From Hydrogenophaga sp. IBVHS2 (GTDB taxonomy: Bacteria > Pseudomonadota > Gammaproteobacteria > Burkholderiales > Burkholderiaceae_C): DNA of 64,000 nt. Shown piece after piece: positions 18,255 to 26,213 of the stretch. A program made the position numbers and the translations under genes. The stretch covers positions 558,001 to 622,000 of the forward strand of contig NZ_NFUT01000001.1 of assembly GCF_002127215.1 (NCBI RefSeq), in the 5' to 3' direction. How positions within the stretch are numbered: the first letter of the stretch is position 1; each line of letters opens with the position of its first letter. The notes beneath the pieces are model-generated. The model made no database searches, was not told the origin of the DNA, and saw only the letters and a program-made list of their open reading frames with translations.

Positions 18255-18701
18255 TCAGCCGGCCAGCGCGGCCTTCACGGCGGCGGAGACGGCCCCCATG
18301 TCGGCCTTGCCGGCCAGCCGGGTCTTGACCACGCCCATCACACGGCCCATGTCGCCGGGGCCGGCCGCACCCAGTTCGGCCACGATGGCGCGCACCTCGG
18401 TGGCAACCTCGTCGGCCGACAGGCGCTGGGGCAGGTAGGTCTGCAGGACGGCCATCTCGGCCGCCTCCTGGGCCGCCAGGTCGGCGCGGCCGCCCTGCTC
18501 GAAGGCGGCGATCGAGTCCTTGCGCTGCTTGACCAGCTTGTCGACCACGGCGACCACGGCGGCATCGTCGAGCTCGATGCGCTCGTCCACCTCGCGCTGC
18601 TTGATGGCGGCCTGCAGCAGGCGCAGCGTGTCGCGGCGCTGGTGGTCCTTGGCCAGCATGGCGGCCTTGATGTCCTGGGCGAGTTGGTCCTTGATGGGCA
18701 T
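18255..18701 (-). CDS. yqeY: GatB/YqeY domain protein
   Basis: A 148-residue protein of the YqeY family, related to the tail domain of GatB (tRNA-dependent amidotransferase); its cellular function is not established. Family blocks are DIKAAMLAKDHQRRDTLRLL, AAEMAVLQTYLPQRLSADEV, and GDMGRVMGVVKTRLAGKADM near the C terminus. In many betaproteobacteria it follows rpsU and precedes dnaG-rpoD. Here it follows rpsU, with a terminator in between, but dnaG is not downstream. Start MPIKDQ at 18701. Confidence 0.92.
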   Translation of the reverse strand: MPIKDQLAQDIKAAMLAKDHQRRDTLRLLQAAIKQREVDERIELDDAAVVAVVDKLVKQRKDSIAAFEQGGRADLAAQEAAEMAVLQTYLPQRLSADEVATEVRAIVAELGAAGPGDMGRVMGVVKTRLAGKADMGAVSAAVKAALAG

Positions 18702-18741
18702 GGTGTGTCCTGGTGGATGTGGAGGCGGGGGCTCAGACGTC

Positions 18742-18777
18742 AAAAAAGCCCGCCTGAGCGTCCTCGGGCGGGCTTTT
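18742..18777 (-). terminator. Rho-independent terminator after rpsU
   Basis: A perfect 7-bp stem GCCCGCC/GGCGGGC with an 11-base loop lies at 18748-18773. On the minus strand it is followed by six T residues, and the plus-strand side carries four, so it may act in both directions. It sits 29 bases after the rpsU stop and before yqeY, which suggests that most rpsU transcripts end here and yqeY is read through or has its own promoter. Confidence 0.85.
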
Positions 18778-18806
18778 GTCCGGGACCGGGGTCCGGGAGG
18801 AAGCGA

Positions 18807-19019
18807 TCAGTACAGCTTTTTGGGCAGCTGCATGGAGCGCACGCGCTTGTAGTGGCGCTTGACGGCAGCAGCCTTCTTGCGCTTGCGCTCGGCGGTGGGC
18901 TTTTCGTAGAACTCGCGGGCGCGCAGGTCGGTCAGCAGGCCGAGCTTTTCGATGGTGCGCTTGAAGCGACGCAGAGCAACGTCGAACGGCTCGTTGTCTT
19001 TAACACGGATGGTGGTCAT
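18807..19019 (-). CDS. rpsU: 30S ribosomal protein S21
   Basis: Small basic ribosomal protein of the 30S subunit near the mRNA 3' end of 16S rRNA, 70 residues. The sequence [18 protein letters not shown], the middle [18 protein letters not shown] and the Arg/Lys-rich C terminus [12 protein letters not shown] are standard S21. The start at 19019 gives the canonical N terminus; a longer frame upstream is non-coding leader. A TATAAT box lies 127 bases upstream and a strong terminator lies downstream. Confidence 0.97.
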   Translation of the reverse strand: MTTIRVKDNEPFDVALRRFKRTIEKLGLLTDLRAREFYEKPTAERKRKKAAAVKRHYKRVRSMQLPKKLY

Positions 19020-19145
19020 TGGGCTGTGATTTCCAGAATGTGCTGCAAGAGGATGGTCGGGAAGATCGGGCCCGGCCTTCATTCCAGCGATGTGTCCCGT
19101 CATTAACTAGTATTGGCCGACGGGAATTTGCCAGCAAAGCCTGCG

Positions 19146-19151
19146 ATTATA
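19146..19151 (-). promoter_or_regulatory. Candidate -10 element of the rpsU promoter
   Basis: On the minus strand the hexamer is a perfect TATAAT. A weak -35-like TGGTCA lies 16 bases further upstream. It is in the gap between the flavoprotein gene stop (19194) and rpsU and points towards rpsU, leaving a leader of about 120 bases. Only the -10 match is strong. Confidence 0.45.
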
Positions 19152-19193
19152 GCCATTCGCCGGGCGTTGACCACACCCGTGCTGCCACCGTGC

Positions 19194-20396
19194 TCAGAGC
19201 GCCTGGCCGCAGGCATGGGCGCTGGCCCAGGCCCACTGGAAGTTGTAGCCGCCCAGCCAGCCGGTCACGTCCACCACTTCCCCGATGAAGAACAGCCCCT
19301 TCTGGCGCGATTCCAGGGTCTGCGAGGACAGGTCGCGGGTGTCCACCCCGCCCAGGGTCACCTCGGCCTTGCGGTAGCCCTCGGTGCCGGTGGGCCGCAC
19401 TTCCCAGCGGGACAGACCCTGCGCAAGCCGGGCCAGGGCCTTGTCGGGGGTGTCGGCCACCGGGCGCTGCCAGTCCGGGTCGGTGGCGGTCCAGGTGTCG
19501 GCGAGCCGGGAGGGCACCCAGCTGGCCAGCTCGTTGCCCAGCCGCTTGCGCGACCGCAGCTTGGCCTGCCGCAGCTCGGCTTCGAGGTCGGTGCCGGGCG
19601 CCAGATCCAGCCGCACCGGCTGGCCCGGTTCCCAGTAGCTGGAGATCTGCAGCACCGCCGGGCCCGATAGGCCCCGATGGGTGAACAGCAGGTCTTCCCG
19701 GAAGCGGGTGCGCTGCTTCTTCTCGCCGGTCTCGATGTCCACCGGCAGCGCCAGGCCGGCGAGTTCGGCAAAGGGCGCCCAGGTATCGCCGTCGAAGGTC
19801 AGCGGCACCAGGCCGGGCCGGGTGTCGACCAGCCGAAGGCCGAACTGCGCGGCCAGCCGGTGGCCGAAATCGCTGGCACCGATCTGCGGAATGGACAGAC
19901 CGCCGGTGGCCACCACGACCGAGGGCGCGGTCACCGTGCCGTGGGCGGTGTCGACCTCATACATGCCGTTGCCGTCCTGGCGGACAGCGTGCACCGCACA
20001 CGGCTGCCAGCGGGTCACGCCGCCGGCGTCGCATTCGCGCAGCAGCAGCTGGATCAGATCGTCCGCAGAGCGGTCGCAGAACAGCTGGCCTTTGTGCTTC
20101 TCATGGAAGGGCACGCCGTGTCGCTGCACCAGGGCGATGAAGTCGGCCGGCGTGTAGCGCGACAGCGCCGAGCGGCAGAAGTGCGGGTTGCGGCTGACGA
20201 AGTGGCGGTGCGGCGCCTGGGGATCCAGGTCGCGGTTGGTGAAGTTGGCCCGGCCGCCGCCCGAGATGCGGATCTTCTCGGCCACCTTGGGGCTGTGGTC
20301 GATGAGCAGCACCCGGCGGCCGCGCTGGCCGGCCACCCCGGCACAGAAAAGGCCGGCAGCGCCGGCCCCGATGATGATGGCGTCGAATTCCTGCAT
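19194..20396 (-). CDS. NAD(P)/FAD-dependent oxidoreductase, HI0933/BaiN-like family
   Basis: Flavoprotein of 400 residues in the HI0933-like family (YhiN/BaiN). The N-terminal FAD-binding motif is IIIGAGAAGLFCAGVAGQRG (about 6-25), followed by LLIDHSPKVAEKIRISGGGRANFTN, the family signature. A second nucleotide-side motif is SVVVATGGLSIPQIGASDFG. The C terminus GLFFIGEVVDVTGWLGGYNFQWAWASAHA closes the FAD site. The substrate is unknown; some homologues act on bile acids or other enones, but that should not be transferred here. It follows the PilJ-type gene by 43 bases on the same strand and could be at the end of that transcript. Confidence 0.88.
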   Translation of the reverse strand: MQEFDAIIIGAGAAGLFCAGVAGQRGRRVLLIDHSPKVAEKIRISGGGRANFTNRDLDPQAPHRHFVSRNPHFCRSALSRYTPADFIALVQRHGVPFHEKHKGQLFCDRSADDLIQLLLRECDAGGVTRWQPCAVHAVRQDGNGMYEVDTAHGTVTAPSVVVATGGLSIPQIGASDFGHRLAAQFGLRLVDTRPGLVPLTFDGDTWAPFAELAGLALPVDIETGEKKQRTRFREDLLFTHRGLSGPAVLQISSYWEPGQPVRLDLAPGTDLEAELRQAKLRSRKRLGNELASWVPSRLADTWTATDPDWQRPVADTPDKALARLAQGLSRWEVRPTGTEGYRKAEVTLGGVDTRDLSSQTLESRQKGLFFIGEVVDVTGWLGGYNFQWAWASAHACGQAL

Positions 20397-20439
20397 GGCG
20401 CGCAGTGTAGGCGCGCCACGCCGGGCCGCCCTGCCTGTG

Positions 20440-21156
20440 TCAGGCCGGGCGCCGGCTGCGTTCGGCCAGCACGGCGGCGTCTCGGGTGAGGCGGTCGATC
20501 TCGCTGGTGATGTCGGTCAGCACATTGGCCACCACCGCGAACTCCCGGCCGTGCGCGCCGGCCCGCGCCGCCACCACCTGGGCGTTGAAGCTCACCACCC
20601 GGGCCTCGCGGGCGATGCCCTGGATGTCGGTGACGATGCCGCTGAGCTGCCGCATGATGGCTTCGGACTGGGCCCGCCCCACCTCGTCGAAGGCGGTGGT
20701 GGCGGTGTTGAGTGCATCGAGCACCGGATCGGTGAGCTGCACCAGTTCGGCCAGCGAGCGCCCGGCCAGCCGGCCGTTGCCCTCGCCGATGCGGTCCAGC
20801 GTGGTGCGCACCCGGTCGATGAAGGCATGAATCGTCGGGCCCACGCCCTGCGCACCCTGGTAGGTGGCGGCGATGCGGCGCGCGGCGGCCGGCTCCATGC
20901 GGCGGGGCGTGGCCTCCAGATGGACCTGGCTCTCGGTGAAGATCTGCAGGCTGCGCCGGGCCGCCTGCAGACGCTCGGCATCGCCCTGCGCAGCCAGCAT
21001 GGTCTGCAGGATCATGCGCTGCGACAGCATGCGCTGGCGCGCCGCCAGGTTGACCAGGGACAGGCCCGCCGCGTGGGCGGGTGCGCTGGAGGCCGGTGGG
21101 GCGGCAGACGGTGTGTCGGGTGCCGGGGGGGTGGCGGGCAGGTCGGACAGGTTCAT
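20440..21156 (-). CDS. Soluble PilJ-type sensor with truncated chemoreceptor signalling tip
   Basis: A 238-residue protein without membrane helices. After a Pro/Ala-rich N terminus it has a PilJ N-terminal-type helical domain (about 31-145). The segment NLAARQRMLSQRM resembles the nitrate-binding P-box of NarX-type sensors (A-G/A-x-x-R-M-x-S). The C-terminal part (about 180-232) contains a chemoreceptor signalling-tip-like segment, SFNAQVVAARAGAHGREFAVVAN (compare [21 protein letters not shown]). The methylation helices, HAMP domain and transmembrane segments of normal MCPs are absent. It lies 47 bases downstream of the SUMT gene, at the end of the nitrate assimilation operon, which suggests a role in nitrate sensing. 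Function is inferred. Confidence 0.75.
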   Translation of the reverse strand: MNLSDLPATPPAPDTPSAAPPASSAPAHAAGLSLVNLAARQRMLSQRMILQTMLAAQGDAERLQAARRSLQIFTESQVHLEATPRRMEPAAARRIAATYQGAQGVGPTIHAFIDRVRTTLDRIGEGNGRLAGRSLAELVQLTDPVLDALNTATTAFDEVGRAQSEAIMRQLSGIVTDIQGIAREARVVSFNAQVVAARAGAHGREFAVVANVLTDITSEIDRLTRDAAVLAERSRRPA

Positions 21157-21203
21157 GTCCGCACTGCTAGCAAGGGGCGGGCCATGCCGGCCCGGGTCGG
21201 CCC

Positions 21204-22001
21204 TCAGCCGGTGTGGCGGACCGCCGCCGGCGGCGCTTCGGTGGCCTGCAGCGACAGCAGGCCCTGCAGCACGTCGCCCACCACGATGACGGCCGGGCTG
21301 CCCAGGCCTTCACGCTGCAGGCAGTTGCACAGATCGCCCAGCGTGGTGATGGCCTGGCGCTGTTCGGGCAGGGTGGCGTTCTGGATGATGGCCAGCGGCG
21401 TGGACGCCGGCAGGCCGGTGAGCAGGTCGGCCTGGATCTGTGCGGCACCGCTCACGCCCATGTAGATCACCAGCGTGAGCCGCGCCTGGCGGGCGGTGGC
21501 GGCCAAGGTCTGCCAGTCGGTGCCGTGGTCACCGGGTTTGGCATGGCCGGTGACGAACACCACGCCGTGGGCATGGTCGCGGTGCGTGAGCGGCACGCCC
21601 AGCGAGGTCATGCCCCCCAGGCCGGCGGTGATGCCGTTGACCACCTGCACCTCGATGCCGTGTTCCTGCAGGTGCTCCACCTCTTCGCCGCCGCGCCCGA
21701 AGATGAACGGATCGCCCCCCTTGAGGCGCACCACCACCTCGCCTTCGCGTGCGGCCATGACCATGAGCTTGCCGATGAAGGCCTGCGGCGTGCTCTTGCA
21801 GCCGCCGCGTTTACCCACATGCACGATGCGCGCCGTCGGGCTGGCATGGGCCAGCACGCCGTCGCCCACCAGGTCGTCCACCAGCAGCACGGTGGCCGAG
21901 GCGATGGCCCGCACCGCCTTGAGCGTGAGCAGTTCGGGGTCGCCAGGGCCTGCGCCCACCAGGGTGACGGTGCCGGGACGGAAATCGGTGGGCGGGTTCA
22001 T
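21204..22001 (-). CDS. cobA: Uroporphyrinogen-III C-methyltransferase (SUMT)
   Basis: Methylates uroporphyrinogen III twice to precorrin-2, the precursor of siroheme (and of cobalamin). Siroheme is the cofactor of the NirB nitrite reductase made by the same operon. It has 265 residues. SUMT motifs are LVGAGPGDPELLTLKA near the N terminus, LLVDDLV, KRGGCKSTPQ, RLKGGDPFIFGRGGEE and GITAGLGG. There is no CysG dehydrogenase/ferrochelatase part, so other enzymes must finish siroheme. Start MNPPTDFRPG at 22001, 7 bases after the ybiB stop. Confidence 0.93.
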   Translation of the reverse strand: MNPPTDFRPGTVTLVGAGPGDPELLTLKAVRAIASATVLLVDDLVGDGVLAHASPTARIVHVGKRGGCKSTPQAFIGKLMVMAAREGEVVVRLKGGDPFIFGRGGEEVEHLQEHGIEVQVVNGITAGLGGMTSLGVPLTHRDHAHGVVFVTGHAKPGDHGTDWQTLAATARQARLTLVIYMGVSGAAQIQADLLTGLPASTPLAIIQNATLPEQRQAITTLGDLCNCLQREGLGSPAVIVVGDVLQGLLSLQATEAPPAAVRHTG

Positions 22002-22008
22002 GCCGGGT

Positions 22009-22938
22009 TCACGGGGTAGCGGGTTCATGGGCCTGCAGGTGCAAGATGTGTTCCACCTGCAGGGCAATCGGTTCGGGCACCGCCAGGCGGTCGTCGAGCA
22101 CCGACGCAATCCATTCGGCGGTGGCCTCGGCGCCGATGTCGCCCGGCAGATCGGGCAGGCGGGCCAGCGGACCGTCCTGGGCCGGCTGCACTTCGGTGCG
22201 CACGCCGTGCACGAAGGCCTCCATGCGGGGCGTGCGTCGGGCGTCGGCCACCGGCTCGCCTTCGGTGCCGCGCAGCAGCAGGGCGCGGGTGCCGGTCAGG
22301 GCAAAGGTCTCGGCCATGCTGATGGCGTATTCCGGGTGGGTGTAGCTGCCCACCACCACCGCGGAACCCAGGCAGGGGTTCATGAGCTTGACCAGGCTGT
22401 GGCCCGGGTTGCGCAGCCCGACCACACGGCGCACATCCAGCAGCCGCTGCAGGCCGGGCAGCAGCAGGCCGGTGGGCAGGAAGGCCACTTCGCCGGGCGC
22501 CACCGGCCCCACGGTCGGGCGGGCCGGGTGGCCCAGTGCCGCCAGCACCGCCTCGCTGGTGACGCGACGGTCTTCGGTGGCGGTGCCGTGCACGACCACC
22601 GCCGCTCCCCGGCGCGCCAGCAGCAGGGCCAGCAGCGGCGTGAGCACCGGCAGCTTGCGCGCACCGTTGTAGCTCGGCAGCACCACGGTGGGGTGACCGC
22701 CGTCGGGCACACGTTGCAGGCGCGCGTGGGTGGCATCGAGGAAGCCGGCCATTTCGGTCGGGGTCTCGCCCTTGATGCGCATGGCCAGGCAGAAGGCACC
22801 CAGTTCCAGGTCGGACACGCGTCCGTCCAGCACCCGGCCCATCAGGTCGGTGGCCTGCTCGCGCGACAGCGCCCGGGCGCCGTCCTTGCCGCGCCCGATT
22901 TCCTTGATGTAGGCGGCAATGCCGCTCGAATCTGCCAT
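22009..22938 (-). CDS. ybiB: YbiB family protein (anthranilate phosphoribosyltransferase-like fold)
   Basis: A 309-residue protein of the TrpD2/YbiB family, which has the phosphoribosyltransferase class IV fold. E. coli YbiB binds nucleic acids and has no known enzyme activity. Blocks seen are GRGKDGARALSREQATDLMG (helical N-terminal domain), MRIKGETPTEMAGFLDA, VVLPSYNGARKLPVLTPLLA and FLPTGLLLPGLQRLLDVRRVVGLRNPGHSLVKLMNP. It sits between nasA and the SUMT gene with gaps of 15 and 7 bases, so it is part of the nitrate operon. Why it belongs there is unknown. Confidence 0.88.
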   Translation of the reverse strand: MADSSGIAAYIKEIGRGKDGARALSREQATDLMGRVLDGRVSDLELGAFCLAMRIKGETPTEMAGFLDATHARLQRVPDGGHPTVVLPSYNGARKLPVLTPLLALLLARRGAAVVVHGTATEDRRVTSEAVLAALGHPARPTVGPVAPGEVAFLPTGLLLPGLQRLLDVRRVVGLRNPGHSLVKLMNPCLGSAVVVGSYTHPEYAISMAETFALTGTRALLLRGTEGEPVADARRTPRMEAFVHGVRTEVQPAQDGPLARLPDLPGDIGAEATAEWIASVLDDRLAVPEPIALQVEHILHLQAHEPATP

Positions 22939-22953
22939 GGCCCGGATTGTGGG

Positions 22954-25809
22954 TCAGGCCAGATGACTTGCCGTAATAAGGCCACTTGGGGCGGCCATTC
23001 CGGTGGCGGTCCGGATGCGCTGGCGGATCTCGGGCACGCAGGAGCCGCAGCCGGTGCCGCAGCGCAGGCCGGCCTGCAGGGCCTGCAGCCGGGCGTCTTC
23101 GCTCAGGTCGGGCGCCTGTTGCGTCAGTGCGGCGTCGATGGCGGCCGCATCCACCGCATGGCAGCCGCAGACCTGGGGGCTGCGCGCTCGCGCCGGCTGG
23201 GGCGCCTGGGCGCCCGGCACCAGCAGCGCCCGCGCATCGGCCTGCACCACCTCGCGCTGGATCAGCAGGGGCAGCAGCCAGGCCTCGGCCCGGGTGTCGC
23301 CGGCCAGCAGGAAGCCTTGCACCCGGCGGCTGTGGTCGGTGGAGGTCAGCACCCGCCGCCACTGGCCGCGCGCCGCATCGCTGTAGGCCAGGGTGGCGGG
23401 CGTATCCAGCCCCAGCAGGGCGGTGATGCGCGCCAGCAGGGCGGGGTCGGGCGCCGCTGCATCGGCGGCCCGCAGCAGCAGGCCGGTGCCGTCATGGCCG
23501 AACGGCACGCAGCTGGCAAAGGCCAGTTCCGGCAGCAGGCGGCGCAAGGCTTCACGGGTGGACAGGGCGGTGTCGGCCGGCAGCCAGGCCGCCGCCAGCA
23601 GCGACCAGCCGAGTCCGGCCGGTTCGATGCGCACCGCCGCGTGCTTGAGTTCGGGCTGCTTGGAGCGCGGGCAGTGGGCCGAGGTGGTGAGGGCATTGAC
23701 CCCCGCCAGCGGACGTCCGTCCCGGTCGCGGCCACTGAGGTATTCGCTGCCCCAGTGCATGGCCATGAAGGCCTGGCCGGGTGCCACGCCGTCGTCGGCC
23801 TGCACCGGCACCACGATGCGACCGCGCTTGCTGGTGACCTGCACCAGATCGCCGGCCTGCAGACCCAGCGGCGGCAGGTCGTCCGGGTGCAGGTCGATGC
23901 GGGGCTCGGGCACATGGCCGAACAGCCGGCCCAGGGTGCCGGTGCGGGTCATGCCATGCCAGTGGTCGCGCAGCCGGCCGGTGGTCAGCGAGAACGGGAA
24001 TTCGGACACCCGCTCCTCGGCCAGCGGCTGCCAGGGCAGGGCTGCAAAGCGTGCACGGCCATCGGCCGTGGGGTAGATGCCGTCCTCATACAGCCGCGCC
24101 CGGCCGGTGGTCTGGCCTTCGGGCAGGGGCCACTGCTGCGGCGCCTGTTCCAGCGCCGCATAGCTCAGACCGGTGATGTCCAGGTCGCGCCCCCGGGTGC
24201 TCTCGCGGTGTTCGTTCCAGACCGCCTCGGGCCGGTCGTAGGGGAACAGGGTGGGCTGGCCGGGCCGCAGGCGGGCTTCGAGCCGGTGCGCCAGATCGAC
24301 GCCGATGCGCCAGTCGTGCCGGGCCTGACCCGGTGCCGGCACGGCCGGGCGCACCCGGGTGATGCGGCGCTCGCTGTTGGTCACGGTGCCGTCCTTCTCG
24401 CCCCAGGTGGTGGCCGGCAGCAGCAGGTCGGCGAAGTCGGCGGTGGCGGCGGTGGCAAAGGCCTCCTGCACCACCACGAATTCGGCCCGCTCCAGCGCGC
24501 GGCGCACGGTGGTCTGGTCGGGCATGGACTGGGCCGGATTGGTGCACGCGATCCACAGCGCCTTGACCTGGCCGTCGGCGGCGGCCTGGAACATCTCGAC
24601 CGCGGTCAGGCCGGGTTTCGAGGGCACGTCGGGCACGCCCCACAGCGCGGCCACCTCGGCCCGGTGCTGCGGGTGGGCCAGGTCGCGGTGGGCCGACAGC
24701 AGGTTGGCCAGGCCGCCCACCTCGCGCCCGCCCATGGCATTGGGCTGGCCGGTCAGGCTGAACGGGCCGGCGCCAGCGCGGCCGATCTGGCCGGTGGCCA
24801 GGTGCAGATTGATCAGGCTGGCGTTCTTGGCGGTGCCGCTCTGGCTCTGGTTGAGGCCCTGGCAGTACAGGCTGAGCGTGGCGGCGCGCGCCTCGCCGTT
24901 GCGGGCCGGTGTGTCGGCGCCGCCCCAGGCGAACCAGCGGGCGGCGGTCAGCAGATCGGCCGCCGTCACGCCGCAGACCTCGGCCACCCGCGCCGGGGTG
25001 CAGCCACCCACCAGCTCCTGCAGGGCCTCGAACCCGCTGGTGTGGGCCTGGATGTAGGCCTCATCCACCCAGCCCTGCACCAGCAGGGTGTGCAGCAGGC
25101 CGTGGAACAGCATCACGTCGGTGCCGGGGCGGATGGCCAGGTGCAGGTCGGCCTGGGTGGCGGTGTCGGTGCGGCGGGGGTCGACCACCACCATCTTCAT
25201 GTCCGGGCGCTGGCCGCGCGCGTCCTCGATGCGGCGGAACAGCACCGGGTGGGCATAGGCGGCATTGCTGCCGGCCACGAACAGGCAGCCGGCGTGCTGC
25301 ACATCGTCGTAGCAGGCCGGGGGCGCATCGGCGCCCAGCGTGAGCTTGTAGCCGGCCACCGCGCTGCTCATGCACAGGCGGGAGTTGGTGTCGATGTGGT
25401 TGCTGCCCAGCAGGCCTTTGACCAGTTTGTTGAAGACGTAGTAGTCCTCGGTCAGCAGCTGGCCGCTCACATAAAACCCCACCGCGTCGGCGCCGTGCTG
25501 CTGCACGATGCCGCCGATGCGCTCGGCGGCGAGATCGAGCGCGGTGTCCCAGCCGAGGGGCAGTGCCGGGCCGCCGCGCTGTGCCCGGTGCAGGGGCTGC
25601 AGCAGCCGGGTCTGGCGCTGGACCACCGGGTCGGCGGTGAGGTGCAGCGTCTGGCCCTTGGAGCACAGCCGGCCGAAGTTGGCCGGGTGGTCCGGGTCGC
25701 CGCTCACACCGGTGATGCGATCCCCCTCGCTGTGGATGATCACCCCGCAGCCCACGCCGCAGTAGGGGCAGGTGGAGCGGGTGGATCGGGCCGGACCAGA
25801 CGAGGTCAT
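22954..25809 (-). CDS. nasA: Assimilatory nitrate reductase catalytic subunit
   Basis: Cytoplasmic molybdenum enzyme reducing nitrate to nitrite, 951 residues. At the N terminus, STCPYCGVGC and GRLCSKG give the [4Fe-4S] ligands Cys14, Cys17, Cys21 and Cys49. The bis-MGD domains follow (GSNAAYAHPVLFRR, LVVAIRPGTD-type segments, and the C-terminal dinucleotide-binding domain with SLTTGRLRDHWHGMTRTG). At the end (about 885-935) a BFD-like [2Fe-2S] domain has CGCHAVDAAAID and GLRCGTGCGSCVPEI, as in Klebsiella NasA-type enzymes. No signal peptide. It overlaps nirD by 4 bases upstream. Confidence 0.95.
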   Translation of the reverse strand: MTSSGPARSTRSTCPYCGVGCGVIIHSEGDRITGVSGDPDHPANFGRLCSKGQTLHLTADPVVQRQTRLLQPLHRAQRGGPALPLGWDTALDLAAERIGGIVQQHGADAVGFYVSGQLLTEDYYVFNKLVKGLLGSNHIDTNSRLCMSSAVAGYKLTLGADAPPACYDDVQHAGCLFVAGSNAAYAHPVLFRRIEDARGQRPDMKMVVVDPRRTDTATQADLHLAIRPGTDVMLFHGLLHTLLVQGWVDEAYIQAHTSGFEALQELVGGCTPARVAEVCGVTAADLLTAARWFAWGGADTPARNGEARAATLSLYCQGLNQSQSGTAKNASLINLHLATGQIGRAGAGPFSLTGQPNAMGGREVGGLANLLSAHRDLAHPQHRAEVAALWGVPDVPSKPGLTAVEMFQAAADGQVKALWIACTNPAQSMPDQTTVRRALERAEFVVVQEAFATAATADFADLLLPATTWGEKDGTVTNSERRITRVRPAVPAPGQARHDWRIGVDLAHRLEARLRPGQPTLFPYDRPEAVWNEHRESTRGRDLDITGLSYAALEQAPQQWPLPEGQTTGRARLYEDGIYPTADGRARFAALPWQPLAEERVSEFPFSLTTGRLRDHWHGMTRTGTLGRLFGHVPEPRIDLHPDDLPPLGLQAGDLVQVTSKRGRIVVPVQADDGVAPGQAFMAMHWGSEYLSGRDRDGRPLAGVNALTTSAHCPRSKQPELKHAAVRIEPAGLGWSLLAAAWLPADTALSTREALRRLLPELAFASCVPFGHDGTGLLLRAADAAAPDPALLARITALLGLDTPATLAYSDAARGQWRRVLTSTDHSRRVQGFLLAGDTRAEAWLLPLLIQREVVQADARALLVPGAQAPQPARARSPQVCGCHAVDAAAIDAALTQQAPDLSEDARLQALQAGLRCGTGCGSCVPEIRQRIRTATGMAAPSGLITASHLA

Positions 25810-26213
25810 GGGTTGCAGGTGCTGCGCCGGGCCGGGCCGGCCAGGGGACGGGTTTCGGTCAGGGCCCGGGTGGCCAGCTCGTCGGCGTCCAGGTGCACCA
25901 CGCCGTCCTGCAGCGACACCGCAAACGGGATGGTGCAGCCTTCGTCGGGCTCCTGGGCGCAGCCGCTGTCCAGACCGATGGTCCAGTTGTGCAGCGGGCA
26001 GGCCACCCGGTGACCGAACACGATGCCCTGGCTCAGCGGACCGCCCTTGTGCGGGCAGCGGTCGAGCAGGGCGAACACACTATCGTCGGTGGTGCGGAAG
26101 ACGGCCACGTCCAGGCCCTGGGCGCGCTGCACGCAGCGGGAGCCGGCGACCGGGATGTCGTCGATGCGGGCCACCGGGATCCAGCGGCGCGGGGTATCGG
26201 CGGACGGGCTCAT
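25806..26213 (-). CDS. nirD: Nitrite reductase small subunit (Rieske type)
   Basis: A 135-residue Rieske-fold subunit of NADH-dependent nitrite reductase. A full set of cluster ligands is present: CPHKGG (C-x-H) and CPLHNW (C-x2-H), so it probably binds a [2Fe-2S] cluster; many NirD proteins have lost these residues. It overlaps nirB upstream (26210-26213) and nasA downstream (25806-25809) by ATGA-type 4-base junctions. This ties nitrite and nitrate reductase production together in translation. The last 20 residues are a non-conserved basic tail. Confidence 0.93.
   Translation of the reverse strand: MSPSADTPRRWIPVARIDDIPVAGSRCVQRAQGLDVAVFRTTDDSVFALLDRCPHKGGPLSQGIVFGHRVACPLHNWTIGLDSGCAQEPDEGCTIPFAVSLQDGVVHLDADELATRALTETRPLAGPARRSTCNP

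Noticed and set aside
21475..26013. Plus-strand open frame of 1512 codons opposite the nitrate operon
   Set aside because: It is antisense to SUMT, ybiB and nasA, all of which have clear family motifs. The translation is low-complexity His/Gln/Gly/Arg, the typical mirror frame of a high-GC gene.
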